Shown: positions 1 to 6,677 of the stretch, in pieces
Position numbering within the stretch: the stretch's first letter is position 1
Layout: every line of letters starts with the position of its first letter
Source: an uncultured Woeseiaceae bacterium
Lineage (GTDB): Bacteria > Pseudomonadota > Gammaproteobacteria > Woeseiales > Woeseiaceae
Length of the DNA: 7,570 nt
Assembly (NCBI GenBank): GCA_947259435.1
Contig: CAMYMP010000695.1
Location: 1 to 7,570 of the forward strand
Direction: 5' to 3'
Position numbers and translations under genes: made by a program
The notes under the pieces: generated by a model
Seen by the model: the letters and a program-made list of their open reading frames with translations, nothing else
The model's database searches: none
Told to the model about the DNA's origin: nothing

Positions 1-1113
1 GTCAGCCACCTGAAATACCGCGGCCATCAGCAGCAGGCTGATCGCGATACTCGTAACCGACTTGTCGTTCGTATACAGGCCGACGACCGAATCGCGAAAA
101 ATGAGCAGAAACATCGCGGAACATGCCATGAATCCCGCGCAGATCAGGATGCCCAGCGCGCCACCGAATTTTGCCGCGGCCGCATTTCCGGCGCCCAGCG
201 CATGACCGACCCTGATCGTTATGGCCGAACTCAATGCGAGCGGCACCATGAACATCGTTGCAGCGAAGTTGATCGCGATCTGATGTGCCGCGGCAATCGC
301 TGCGCCCCGGGTTCCCATAAGAATAGACACAGCATTGAATAGCCCGGCCTCCGCCGTAATCGTCACGGCGATCGGCACCCCCAGCACCAGGATTTCCTTG
401 AGTACATTTGTTCGCAACGGCGCAAAGCGCGAGAATATCTTTAGCGGTTTATAACGTGCGCTCACTATCATGTACGTGGCTAACGAAACCATGATTGCCC
501 ACATCGTAATTGCGCTCGCCAGACCGCAGCCGACTACGCCGAGAGCGGGCGCACCAAAGTGCCCGAACATCAGCACATAGTTTAAAAACACATTGCAGAC
601 CAGCGAGAGTATCGACGTGAACATAATCGGCCGCGTGTAGCCGATGCCCTCAGTCGTAAACCGCAGCGCAAGGAAGACGAAGATTGCCGGTGCTCCTGGA
701 ATGATCGCGAGCACGTAGCCTACGGTCAGATCACGAAAGCTCTCGTCCACGCCGACCTGTATCAGCAGCGGAGCAACGGTTACCTGGGCGAGCAGGATCA
801 AGAACAGCCCGAAAGCGATTCCCAGATACATGCCCTGACGCGTATACCGGCCTATGCGTTCGGGGTTTCCGGCACCGTAGTGCCTTGCGGCAAGCGGCGA
901 GATCGCCATGAGTATTCCGAGGCAGATCACGAAGCCGAAAAACCAGACGCTTGCGCCGACTGCGACAGCTGCCAGCGACTCGGCGCCGAGGCGGCCCGCC
1001 ATGACCGCATCCGCAAACTGCATGCCGGCTATCGACAGGTTGTTGACGATAAGCGGCCCGGCGAGGCGCAGCAGCCCACGGGTCTCTTCTCGCCAACTGC
1101 TGGTTCGCCACAT
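1..1113 (-). CDS. MATE-family efflux transporter (3' end outside window)
   Basis: Inner-membrane antiporter of the MATE (NorM/DinF-like) family; members export cationic drugs or metabolites in exchange for Na+ or H+. The minus-strand frame is open from an ATG at 1113-1111 to the window edge, giving 371 codons. MATE proteins are usually about 450 residues, so roughly the last 80 are missing. The protein starts MWRTSSWREETRGLLRLAGP and then runs as alternating hydrophobic helices, about ten of the expected twelve. Family-typical stretches include PLIVNNLSIAGMQFADAVMAGRLG in the first helices, then SPLAARHYGAGN, and in the second half GTRGAAIAAAHQIAINFA and IRVGHALGAGN. The N- and C-halves repeat the same pattern, as expected for this fold. 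Further upstream the frame stays open to a TGA at 1173-1171 but has no ATG, GTG or TTG, so the ATG at 1113 is the start. It is divergent from the thiolase. The substrate cannot be predicted. Confidence 0.93.
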   Translation of the reverse strand, partial: MWRTSSWREETRGLLRLAGPLIVNNLSIAGMQFADAVMAGRLGAESLAAVAVGASVWFFGFVICLGILMAISPLAARHYGAGNPERIGRYTRQGMYLGIAFGLFLILLAQVTVAPLLIQVGVDESFRDLTVGYVLAIIPGAPAIFVFLALRFTTEGIGYTRPIMFTSILSLVCNVFLNYVLMFGHFGAPALGVVGCGLASAITMWAIMVSLATYMIVSARYKPLKIFSRFAPLRTNVLKEILVLGVPIAVTITAEAGLFNAVSILMGTRGAAIAAAHQIAINFAATMFMVPLALSSAITIRVGHALGAGNAAAAKFGGALGILICAGFMACSAMFLLIFRDSVVGLYTNDKSVTSIAISLLLMAAVFQVAD

Positions 1114-1260
1114 CCGGCAAATGTAACCTATTCGCGTCTGCAGGCGTTCCCAATTTTTGCCGGGCTCACCTCAGGGCTCTTCCCGACGCGCGAATTGGAA
1201 TACTGATTCGTGTAAAGTTGCTGAATCGCATGGGTTGATCAAGTCTTTACGGAGGCAAGT
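1114..1260. promoter_or_regulatory. Divergent intergenic region between MATE and thiolase genes
   Basis: This 147-bp gap must hold the promoters of both divergent genes, but I see no convincing -35/-10 pair on either strand. Two small symmetric elements are visible on the thiolase side: the 8-bp palindrome TTGATCAA at 1235-1242, and the inverted pair GTAAAG (1212-1217) with CTTTAC (1245-1250). The second arm directly abuts the thiolase Shine-Dalgarno. They could be an operator or a weak leader hairpin, or chance. Confidence 0.35.
1251..1255 (+). promoter_or_regulatory. Ribosome binding site of the thiolase gene
   Basis: GGAGG lies five bases before the ATG at 1261. This is a near-ideal Shine-Dalgarno and fixes the start of the thiolase frame. 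Confidence 0.8.
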
Positions 1261-2457
1261 ATGTTGCATGATGGCCGGGCCAAACGAGTTGCTGTAGTCG
1301 GGGGAATGAGAATCCCTTTTTGCCGGTCGCACTCGGTCTACAGGGAGTGCTCAAACCAGGATCTCATGGCGGCTGCACTGCAGGGTGTCGTTAACAAATT
1401 CGACCTGAAGGGACAAACGCTGGGCGACGTTGCTTTAGGCGCGGTGATCAAGCATTCGAAAGACTGGAATCTCGCACGGGAGTCCGTCCTGGACTCGGGC
1501 CTGTCTCCGCGCACCCCTGGCGTTGATCTGCAACGAGCCTGCGGCACGAGCCTCGAAGCCTGCATCATGATCGGCAACAAGATCGCGCTGGGACAGATCG
1601 ACTCGGGCATTGCCGGCGGCACCGATACGGTGAGCGACCCACCTATCGTTTACAACGACACCTATCGCTCGATTATGCTGGATGTCTTTCGCGCACGATC
1701 GGTAAAGGACCGGATACTGCCGTGGTTTCGGCTGCGGCCGGCGCACTTCAAGCCGCTGTTTCCGGGCGTTACCGAGCCGCGCACAGGCCTTTCCATGGGA
1801 CAGAGCATGGAAATCACGGCGCAGCAATGGGACATACCGCGCGAACACCAGGACCAGCTCGCCCTCGCGAGCCACGTCAAAGCCGCTGCGGCTTACGACG
1901 CGGGCTGGTACGAAGATCTCGTCATCCCTTTTCTCGATTGTGAGGAAGACAACAACATCCGCCGTGATTCGACGTTCGAAAAGCTGTCGGCACTGAAGCC
2001 GGTGTTCGACAAGAGCGCAGACGCCACGATGACCGCGGGCAACAGTACTCCCTTGACGGACGGAGCCGCCGCCGTACTCCTTGCATCGGAGGATTGGGCT
2101 AACCTGAAGAATCTTCCTATATCGGCCTATTTGACCTTTACGAAAGTAGCCGCCGTTAATTTCGTCGATGACGAAGGCCTGTTAATGGCGCCGGCGTACG
2201 CCGTTTCCGAGATGTTGAAAGAGGCAGACCTGCAGCTTCAGGACTTTGACTTCTACGAGATACATGAAGCGTTTGCGTCGCAGACCATAGCAACACTGAA
2301 AGCATGGCAAACCGAGAAATTCTGCCGCGATCGTCTTGGGCGCAATCACCCGATGGGCCCGATCGAGCTATCCAAGCTAAACGTCAAAGGTGGCAGCCTT
2401 GCGGTGGGCCATCCGTTTGCGGCCACCGGCGCACGCATCGTTGCGACAATGGCCTAG
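1261..2457 (+). CDS. FadI-type acetyl-CoA acyltransferase (thiolase), interrupted by in-frame TAG
   Basis: Thiolases cleave 3-ketoacyl-CoA with CoA in fatty-acid beta-oxidation, or run the reverse condensation. The 398 residues before the stop carry almost the whole fold: the nucleophilic cysteine in QRACGTS (C94), the loop TGLSMGQSMEITAQQW, the thiolase signature NSTPLTDGAAA (261-271), HEAFASQ (H335) and GGSLAVGHPFAATGAR (H384). The domain order and features such as EDNNIRRDS resemble FadI more than the shorter AtoB/FadA type. The frame ends at TAG 2455-2457, before the conserved C-terminal block with the second catalytic cysteine. That block follows in the same frame (separate entry); together they make about 428 residues, close to FadI at about 436. 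As annotated, the 398-residue product should be inactive because it lacks the general acid/base cysteine. No FadJ/FadB partner is in the window, so the exact chain-length role is open. Confidence 0.9.
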   Translation: MLHDGRAKRVAVVGGMRIPFCRSHSVYRECSNQDLMAAALQGVVNKFDLKGQTLGDVALGAVIKHSKDWNLARESVLDSGLSPRTPGVDLQRACGTSLEACIMIGNKIALGQIDSGIAGGTDTVSDPPIVYNDTYRSIMLDVFRARSVKDRILPWFRLRPAHFKPLFPGVTEPRTGLSMGQSMEITAQQWDIPREHQDQLALASHVKAAAAYDAGWYEDLVIPFLDCEEDNNIRRDSTFEKLSALKPVFDKSADATMTAGNSTPLTDGAAAVLLASEDWANLKNLPISAYLTFTKVAAVNFVDDEGLLMAPAYAVSEMLKEADLQLQDFDFYEIHEAFASQTIATLKAWQTEKFCRDRLGRNHPMGPIELSKLNVKGGSLAVGHPFAATGARIVATMA

Positions 2458-2547
2458 CTGCTGAGCGAAAAGGGCTCTGGTCGTGGCCTCATTTCGGTGT
2501 GCACGGCGGGCGGCATGGGTGTTGCTGCAATAATGGAAGCAGCCTAG
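2455..2547 (+). pseudogene. In-frame C-terminal remainder of the thiolase after the TAG
   Basis: Translation directly after TAG (2455-2457), without any frame change, gives 29 residues beginning LLSEKGSGRGLISV, followed by CTAGGMG, and ends at a second TAG (2545-2547). CTAGGMG is the conserved thiolase C-terminal motif (C-x-x-G-G-x-G), whose cysteine, C414 in the read-through numbering, is the second catalytic residue. The spacing from GHPFAATGAR through the stop to this motif matches intact family members with no gap. The stop therefore replaces one residue, plausibly Gln or Lys (CAG or AAG to TAG). The piece has no start codon or ribosome binding site of its own, so it would be made only by read-through or suppression. 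Possible explanations are a young nonsense mutation, a base-call error, or recoding. Confidence 0.85.
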
Positions 2548-2552
2548 GACGA

Positions 2553-2996
2553 TCAAAGCGGCTCTTGCGGTTCCTTCTTGCGGCGGCGCTGCATCGCCTC
2601 CAGCGCTTTGTCGATCCTGTGCTTTGCCTGCGCGGTCACACCGCCGCGTTTGTATTCATCGACGACAAATGACTCCACGCGCGAGACGATATCGTCTATG
2701 TCCGCCTCACCGAAGCGATTCTCATCGAGAATATCCGGCGGCGCGTTTTTGATCGCGCCAAACAGATTAATCCAGCGCTCACTTTGCTTCCCGACGCTTA
2801 TGAGCGTGTAGAACTCCCTCCCGGGCTTGCCTCCTCGTGTTTTGACAAGACTCATGACCCCCGCAACAAGCGAGGCAGGAACGAGGATCAGGTCGCGCAG
2901 ACCGTCAACGACGAGCTTGACCTGAAGTACAGCAATGTCGCGTATCAGGATCCATGTCGGCTGTTGGCCGCCGCCGGTTTCGGGAAGATTGTTCAT
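2553..2996 (-). CDS. Conserved-looking hypothetical protein with hydrophobic N-terminal half
   Basis: I do not recognise a named family. From the ATG at 2996 it is 147 residues. A short polar N-terminus (MNNLPETGGGQQPTW) is followed by a long hydrophobic/amphipathic stretch at about residues 16-51 (ILIRDIAVLQVKLVVDGLRD and LILVPASLVAGVMSLV). Next come a mixed region with FYTLISVGKQSERWINLFGA, an acidic part (DENRFGEADIDDIVSRVESF), and a basic C-terminal helix ending MQRRRKKEPQEPL. It may be membrane-associated with a cytoplasmic tail. An ATG at 3005 and a TTG at 3026 are alternative starts. None has a good Shine-Dalgarno, and a TATAAT just upstream would place the TTG almost at the transcript start, so I prefer 2996. 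Its stop lies 5 bp from the end of the thiolase read-through frame (convergent), and it is divergent from hemH. Regular codon use and low-complexity-free sequence support a real gene. Confidence 0.72.
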   Translation of the reverse strand: MNNLPETGGGQQPTWILIRDIAVLQVKLVVDGLRDLILVPASLVAGVMSLVKTRGGKPGREFYTLISVGKQSERWINLFGAIKNAPPDILDENRFGEADIDDIVSRVESFVVDEYKRGGVTAQAKHRIDKALEAMQRRRKKEPQEPL

Positions 2997-3034
2997 GAGC
3001 CGCATCGCGCAATAATTGCCAATCAAGACAAGGG

Positions 3035-3040
3035 ATTATA
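3035..3040 (-). promoter_or_regulatory. Possible -10 box for the small hypothetical gene
   Basis: The minus strand reads TATAAT here, a perfect sigma-70 -10 consensus. Transcription would start near 3028, giving a short leader to the ATG at 3005 or 2996. The region 16-17 bp upstream has only a poor -35 match (CTTCGT/TTCGTG), so this is tentative. Confidence 0.3.
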
Positions 3041-3109
3041 GCCCCAGTCGCTGGCACACGAAGGGCCTTTCGTTTACTGTTACGGCGATTCAAATCGGTT
3101 TACGGGTTT

Positions 3110-4222
3110 ATGCCGACCTTCCAATCCTCGCCAGAATACGAACATGGGGCGTCCGAGTCCATGGGCGTCCTTGTAGTCAATCTGGGCACGCCTGACGCAC
3201 CGACAACCTCGGCCGTGCGTCGTTACCTCGGGCAGTTTCTGGCCGACCCGCGCGTTGTGGAGCTGCCACGGCTGCTGTGGCGGATCATTTTGCACGGCTT
3301 CATTCTTCGATTTCGGCCGTCCCGATCCGCCGAGGCGTATCGAAAAGTCTGGACGGAGCATGGCTCACCGCTGCTCATTTACTCGCAGGACATCGCCAAC
3401 TCCATCGCGCAACAGCTTTCCGTGCGACTCTCAGGCGCAGTGCACGTTGAGCTCGGCATGTCCTACGGGCAGCCTTCGATTGAGTCGGCTCTGCAGCAGC
3501 TGTACGACCATGGCGCCAGACGCATCGTGTGTCTGCCCCTGTATCCGCAGTATTCCGGTACGACGACCGGCTCTGTTTTCGATATGGTCACGGGCGCGCT
3601 GAGCAAGCGCCGTTGGGTTCCCGAATTCAGGTTCATTAACCATTATCACGACGCACCTGGGTTTATTGCTGCGCAGGCGCAGAACATCCGCGAGTACTGG
3701 GAACAACATGGTCGCGGCGACAAGCTGTTGTTTTCTTTTCACGGCGTCCCGATGGACACGCTGCTGAGTGGCGATCCCTATCATTGCCAATGCCAGAAGA
3801 CCGCGCGACTTATCGCCGAGTCGCTCGAGCTCGGCGAGGATGAGTGGATCATCTCGTTCCAGTCGCGCGTCGGGCGGGCGGAATGGCTGCGCCCTTACAC
3901 TGACGAGACTGTCATCGAACTCGGTGGCAAAGGCATCGAAAGACTTGATGTGGTTTGTCCGGGCTTCGCGGCAGATTGCCTCGAAACGCTCGAAGAGATT
4001 GCAATGCAGAACGCCGGGTTTTTTGCCGATGCGGGTGGCGGCTCGCTCAACTACATTCCTGCTCTTAATGCGCGCGATGATCACGTTGCGTTTCTGGCGC
4101 GCCTGATCGAAAAACACGCGGGCGGCTGGCCCGAATCGTCTGCCGACTGGAGTGCCAGCGAGGTTGCTCGCGACCGGGACAAATCACGCGCCCGTGCGTT
4201 GGCCCTGGGGGCGGCGAAGTGA
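3110..4222 (+). CDS. hemH: Ferrochelatase
   Basis: Inserts Fe2+ into protoporphyrin IX, the last step of protoheme synthesis; bacterial enzymes are cytoplasmic or peripherally membrane-bound. The 370-residue protein shows the family from end to end: GVLVVNLGTPDAPT (19-32) with VRRYLGQFLADPRVV, YRKVWTEHGSPL, the SYGQPSI segment (118-124), LPLYPQYSGTTTGS (142-154), and FSFHGVP with the catalytic histidine H211. These are followed by GDPYHCQCQKTARL, SFQSRVGRAEWLRPYTDE, and CPGFAADCLETLEEI with the catalytic glutamate E292. A C-terminal tail of about 35 polar residues follows the core. The start is an ATG with only a weak upstream ACGGG; a later in-frame ATG (M18, just before GVLVVNLG) would remove a poorly conserved N-terminal extension, so the true start could be 3161. 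The end overlaps the VOC gene by 4 bp. No iron- or heme-responsive operator is obvious in the divergent gap 2997-3109. Confidence 0.96.
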   Translation: MPTFQSSPEYEHGASESMGVLVVNLGTPDAPTTSAVRRYLGQFLADPRVVELPRLLWRIILHGFILRFRPSRSAEAYRKVWTEHGSPLLIYSQDIANSIAQQLSVRLSGAVHVELGMSYGQPSIESALQQLYDHGARRIVCLPLYPQYSGTTTGSVFDMVTGALSKRRWVPEFRFINHYHDAPGFIAAQAQNIREYWEQHGRGDKLLFSFHGVPMDTLLSGDPYHCQCQKTARLIAESLELGEDEWIISFQSRVGRAEWLRPYTDETVIELGGKGIERLDVVCPGFAADCLETLEEIAMQNAGFFADAGGGSLNYIPALNARDDHVAFLARLIEKHAGGWPESSADWSASEVARDRDKSRARALALGAAK

Positions 4223-4986
4223 GCAGCCTGGGCCATTTTCTCGAATTCAGCGTTCGCACACCTGACATCCTCGACTCGCTCAACTACTACAAGACGCTCG
4301 GCTTCGCTGAACTGACGATCGGTGACGTCTGGTCCCACAAATATGCGGTAGTCAGCGACGGCGTGTTGTGCATCGGGCTGCATGATCGTGATTTTCATTC
4401 ACCAGCGATCACATTCGTGCAGCCTGACCTCGCCAAGCGTGCCCGCTCCATGGCCGATCACGGCTTTGACTTCAGCGTTATGCGCCTCGGAGAGGACGTG
4501 TTCAACGAACTGGGTCTGGCCGATCGCGACGGTCACATGGTGACAATGCTCGAGGCCCGCACGTTCAGCGGCGGAGATGAGTTCGACAACGATTCAGCGT
4601 GTGGCACCTGGTTCGAATTGACTTTGCCGGCGCGTGACGCCGTTCGTTCTGCACGCTTCTGGGCGGCCGTTGCGCCGAAACTGATACGAATGCGCGAAGA
4701 ACCCACCGTTCACATGCGCTTCGACGTGGGCGGGGCTTCGCTGGGGCTCTCCGAAAGCATCGCACTCAGTTCGCCATCGCTGTGCTTCCGCTGCGCTGAC
4801 AAGGATGCCCTGAAAAGGCTGATCAGCAAATACAGTCTGCCGCACGAAAAATTTCCGGGCTACGAAGGCGCATTCGTCGCGCTCAAGGCACCGGAAGGAA
4901 CCATGCTCTACGCTTTCGACGAAGATTTTCTCGGCGATTTGATCGAAGTCGAGGAATCAGATGATTTGAGTGAGTTCCCGGCCTGA
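4219..4986 (+). CDS. Two-domain VOC-superfamily protein (glyoxalase/dioxygenase fold)
   Basis: 255 residues with two tandem vicinal-oxygen-chelate modules. The first, about 1-115, opens GHFLEFSVRTPDILDSLNYY followed by KTLGF and closes DRDGHMVTMLE. The second, about 128-237, opens GTWFELTLPARDAVRSARFW and closes APEGTMLYAFDED. In this superfamily a His/Glu pair often binds the metal. In module 1, H6 and E112 sit at plausible ligand positions; in module 2 the equivalent first position appears to be Glu (E133), so one site may be non-catalytic. The reaction cannot be inferred: members include glyoxalases, extradiol dioxygenases, epimerases and resistance proteins. It starts with GTG inside the hemH stop (GTGA overlap), preceded by a purine-rich GGGGGCGGCGAAG. 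This indicates translational coupling with ferrochelatase, so a role near heme or iron handling is a reasonable but unproven guess. The next gene is convergent, 20 bp away. Confidence 0.85.
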   Translation: MSSLGHFLEFSVRTPDILDSLNYYKTLGFAELTIGDVWSHKYAVVSDGVLCIGLHDRDFHSPAITFVQPDLAKRARSMADHGFDFSVMRLGEDVFNELGLADRDGHMVTMLEARTFSGGDEFDNDSACGTWFELTLPARDAVRSARFWAAVAPKLIRMREEPTVHMRFDVGGASLGLSESIALSSPSLCFRCADKDALKRLISKYSLPHEKFPGYEGAFVALKAPEGTMLYAFDEDFLGDLIEVEESDDLSEFPA

Positions 4987-5006
4987 CTCGGAGCGCCTGC
5001 AACCTC

Positions 5007-5753
5007 CTACACGAGGTCGTTTATCAAGCTCGTCGCCCTTCCCAGATACGAACTGCCGAAGAGATTCAGGTGATTCAGGACGTGATAAAGCTGGTATAGC
5101 TTGATTCGTTGTTCGTGGCCCGGCGCCATCGGCCAGGTACGCTCGTACGCCGCGTAGAAGGGACGGCCGAAACCGCCAAACAGCATCGTCATCGCAATAT
5201 CAGACTCGCGGTCCCCGTAGTAAACGGCCGGATCGAAAATCACGGGCTCGCCGTTAACGCTGCCCCAGTTGCCCCCCCAGAGATCGCCGTGCAGCAGCGA
5301 CGCAGCCGGCGCATAGTCCACAAATAACTCAGGCAGCCGATTCATTAGCGCACGACCAGGCCCCTCGACGTGCGCCCCGTAACCGTTGGCCACCGCGAGA
5401 TCAAGCTGATACCCGAGGCGATGGGCCCGAAAGAACTCCATCCAGTCATCACTCGGCGTATTGATCTGCGGCGTCGGGCCGATCGTGTTGTCCCGGAACC
5501 AGCCGAATCTGTCCTGCGTATGACGATGTAGTCTGGCAAGTTGCTCGCCAAAGCGCTGCGCTGTTTCGCGGGATGCCGGCTCCAGCGGCAAGTGCTCGAG
5601 AATGATGTAGCTCTGGCCATTCGTCGTACCGCAATCGACGACATCAGGTACTCTAATCTCGCCGGCTGAACGGAGTTCCTTGAGTCCGTCGGCTTCCGCT
5701 TCGAACATTGGATGCGCGGACTCAGGTCCGGTCTTGCTGAACGTTGCGTTCAA
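5007..5753 (-). CDS. Fructosamine-kinase-family protein, N-terminally truncated
   Basis: Related to fructosamine-3-kinase and E. coli YniA, which phosphorylate ketoamine (glycation) adducts. The C-terminal part is complete. MFEAEADGLKEL (16-27) is followed by IRVPDVVDCG, YIILEHLPLE, NTIGPTPQINT (89-99) and DWMEFFRAHRLGYQLDLA. The kinase catalytic loop is HGDLWGGN (H155, D157, N162), the metal-binding segment is FDPAVYYGDRESDIAM (D174), and the family-typical end is LYQLYHVLNHLNLFG. Family members run about 285-295 residues; this frame gives 248 from a TTG at 5753. The missing ~45 residues normally hold the Gly-rich ATP loop and the V-K ATP lysine. The homology seems to begin right at the TTG (LNA, where relatives have VKLN). 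I found no N-lobe in any frame upstream, where the exonuclease is encoded instead. The TTG overlaps the exonuclease TGA (TTGA). ATP binding is probably impaired, so this may be a decaying gene. Confidence 0.85.
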   Translation of the reverse strand: MNATFSKTGPESAHPMFEAEADGLKELRSAGEIRVPDVVDCGTTNGQSYIILEHLPLEPASRETAQRFGEQLARLHRHTQDRFGWFRDNTIGPTPQINTPSDDWMEFFRAHRLGYQLDLAVANGYGAHVEGPGRALMNRLPELFVDYAPAASLLHGDLWGGNWGSVNGEPVIFDPAVYYGDRESDIAMTMLFGGFGRPFYAAYERTWPMAPGHEQRIKLYQLYHVLNHLNLFGSSYLGRATSLINDLV

Positions 5754-6640
5754 TCGCGGCTCAGGTCGGATATCCGCTCCGCCTGTCGCCGCAGTGCCAT
5801 GCCGATTTCCGCCTCGTCATACAGCGCGTTTATGTCCCCGAGCAGCGGCGCGGATCGCTGCATCGCGTTTTCCGCATCGTCGATCGGTGCGTCGCAGGCG
5901 ATACCCGTAAGTTTGCGCGCCAGAATTGCATCGTCCCGGTGCGTCTCGAGCTTTTCGCCGAGCGTTTTAGAGCCACGTACATTCACCTCATGCACCTTAT
6001 CGAGGTTTTCATAGATCTTCTCGAGGCTGCCGAAGCGCTCCAACAGCACCGTCGCGGTCTTCTTACCGACGCCCGGGACGCCCTTGATGTTGTCGACTGC
6101 ATCGCCCGCCAGCGCCAGGAAATCGGCGATCTGTTCAGGCCAGACGCCGAATACTTCCGGGACCCGTTCGTAGCCGATTTTTCCTTTCCCGGCGAAGTCC
6201 CAGAACACGTCGTCTTTCGTCAGCAGCTGCGCGAGATCCTTGTCACGGCTGACAATCGTCGACGGTCGACTCATCAACCTGCCGTGTTCGACGAGCGTGC
6301 CGATCAAGTCATCCGCCTCGTATCGCGGGCTGGCCCATTCCATTACGCCCAGCGCGCGAGTGAAGCGGCGACATTGCCCGAACTGTCTTTTCAGTTCTTC
6401 GGGCGCCGGGTCGCGATTTGCTTTGTAGTCGGGATAAATCTCGGTGCGAAAGGACGTTGACAGGCTTTCGTCAAACAATACCGCAACGTATTCGGGGTTG
6501 ACCTGCTCCATGAAGTCACCGAGGAACCGACAAAAACCGTACAGGGCATTTACGGGATTGCCCTCACCGTCGACCATGTCCTCGGGCATCGAGTAATAGG
6601 CCCGAAACACGTACACGCTGGCGTCGATGAGATACTGCAT
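5750..6640 (-). CDS. Stand-alone 5'-3' exonuclease (Pol I N-domain / FEN-like family)
   Basis: A 296-residue relative of the DNA polymerase I 5'-nuclease domain, without a polymerase domain. Such proteins trim 5' flaps or RNA primers, or assist repair; E. coli Xni (ExoIX) is a shorter cousin of about 250 residues. Numbered from the ATG at 6640, the PIN-like core has the acidic metal ligands in order: D6 (YLIDASVYVFRAYYS), D57 (VLFDESLSTSFR), E108/D110/D111 (YEADDLIGTL), D133/D135 (IVSRDKDLAQLL), and D180/D183 (LAGDAVDNIKG). The helix-hairpin-helix GVPGVGKKTATVLLERFGSL follows. The YKANR segment (71-76), which helps bind the 5' end, is present. All ligand positions look kept, so the enzyme should be active. 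A TTG three codons earlier (6649) is an alternative start; I prefer the ATG because relatives begin close to the first strand. Its TGA overlaps the start of the kinase remnant. The upstream gap contains nested inverted repeats. Confidence 0.92.
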   Translation of the reverse strand: MQYLIDASVYVFRAYYSMPEDMVDGEGNPVNALYGFCRFLGDFMEQVNPEYVAVLFDESLSTSFRTEIYPDYKANRDPAPEELKRQFGQCRRFTRALGVMEWASPRYEADDLIGTLVEHGRLMSRPSTIVSRDKDLAQLLTKDDVFWDFAGKGKIGYERVPEVFGVWPEQIADFLALAGDAVDNIKGVPGVGKKTATVLLERFGSLEKIYENLDKVHEVNVRGSKTLGEKLETHRDDAILARKLTGIACDAPIDDAENAMQRSAPLLGDINALYDEAEIGMALRRQAERISDLSRD

Positions 6641-6677
6641 TACCCGCAAGTATAGCTACATGGACACGCGAGCGTGA

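Noticed and set aside
731..1153. 140-codon minus-strand open frame inside the MATE region
   Set aside because: It is out of frame with the MATE protein, is Arg/Pro-rich with no recognisable motifs, and overlaps the far better membrane-protein frame.
2455..2547. Genome-wide reassignment of TAG as a sense codon
   Set aside because: TAG appears to act as the normal stop at the family-typical end of the kinase (5009-5007) and at the true end of the thiolase (2545-2547), so global recoding is unlikely. Local read-through or suppression is not excluded.
2684..2697. 14-bp perfect palindrome AGACGATATCGTCT
   Set aside because: It lies inside the coding frame of the small hypothetical protein (encoding an I-D-D-I-V run) and is most simply a coding coincidence.
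3431..4117. 228-codon minus-strand open frame antisense to hemH
   Set aside because: Shadow frame of a conserved, complete ferrochelatase; Arg/Ala-rich with no family features.
5002..5017. ACCTC/GAGGT inverted repeat between the convergent VOC and kinase genes
   Set aside because: Only 5 bp of stem with no T-run, and it overlaps the kinase stop codon; too weak to call a terminator.
5744..6460. 238-codon plus-strand open frame antisense to the exonuclease
   Set aside because: Opposite strand of a complete nuclease with all catalytic residues; its composition is typical of antisense frames in GC-rich DNA.
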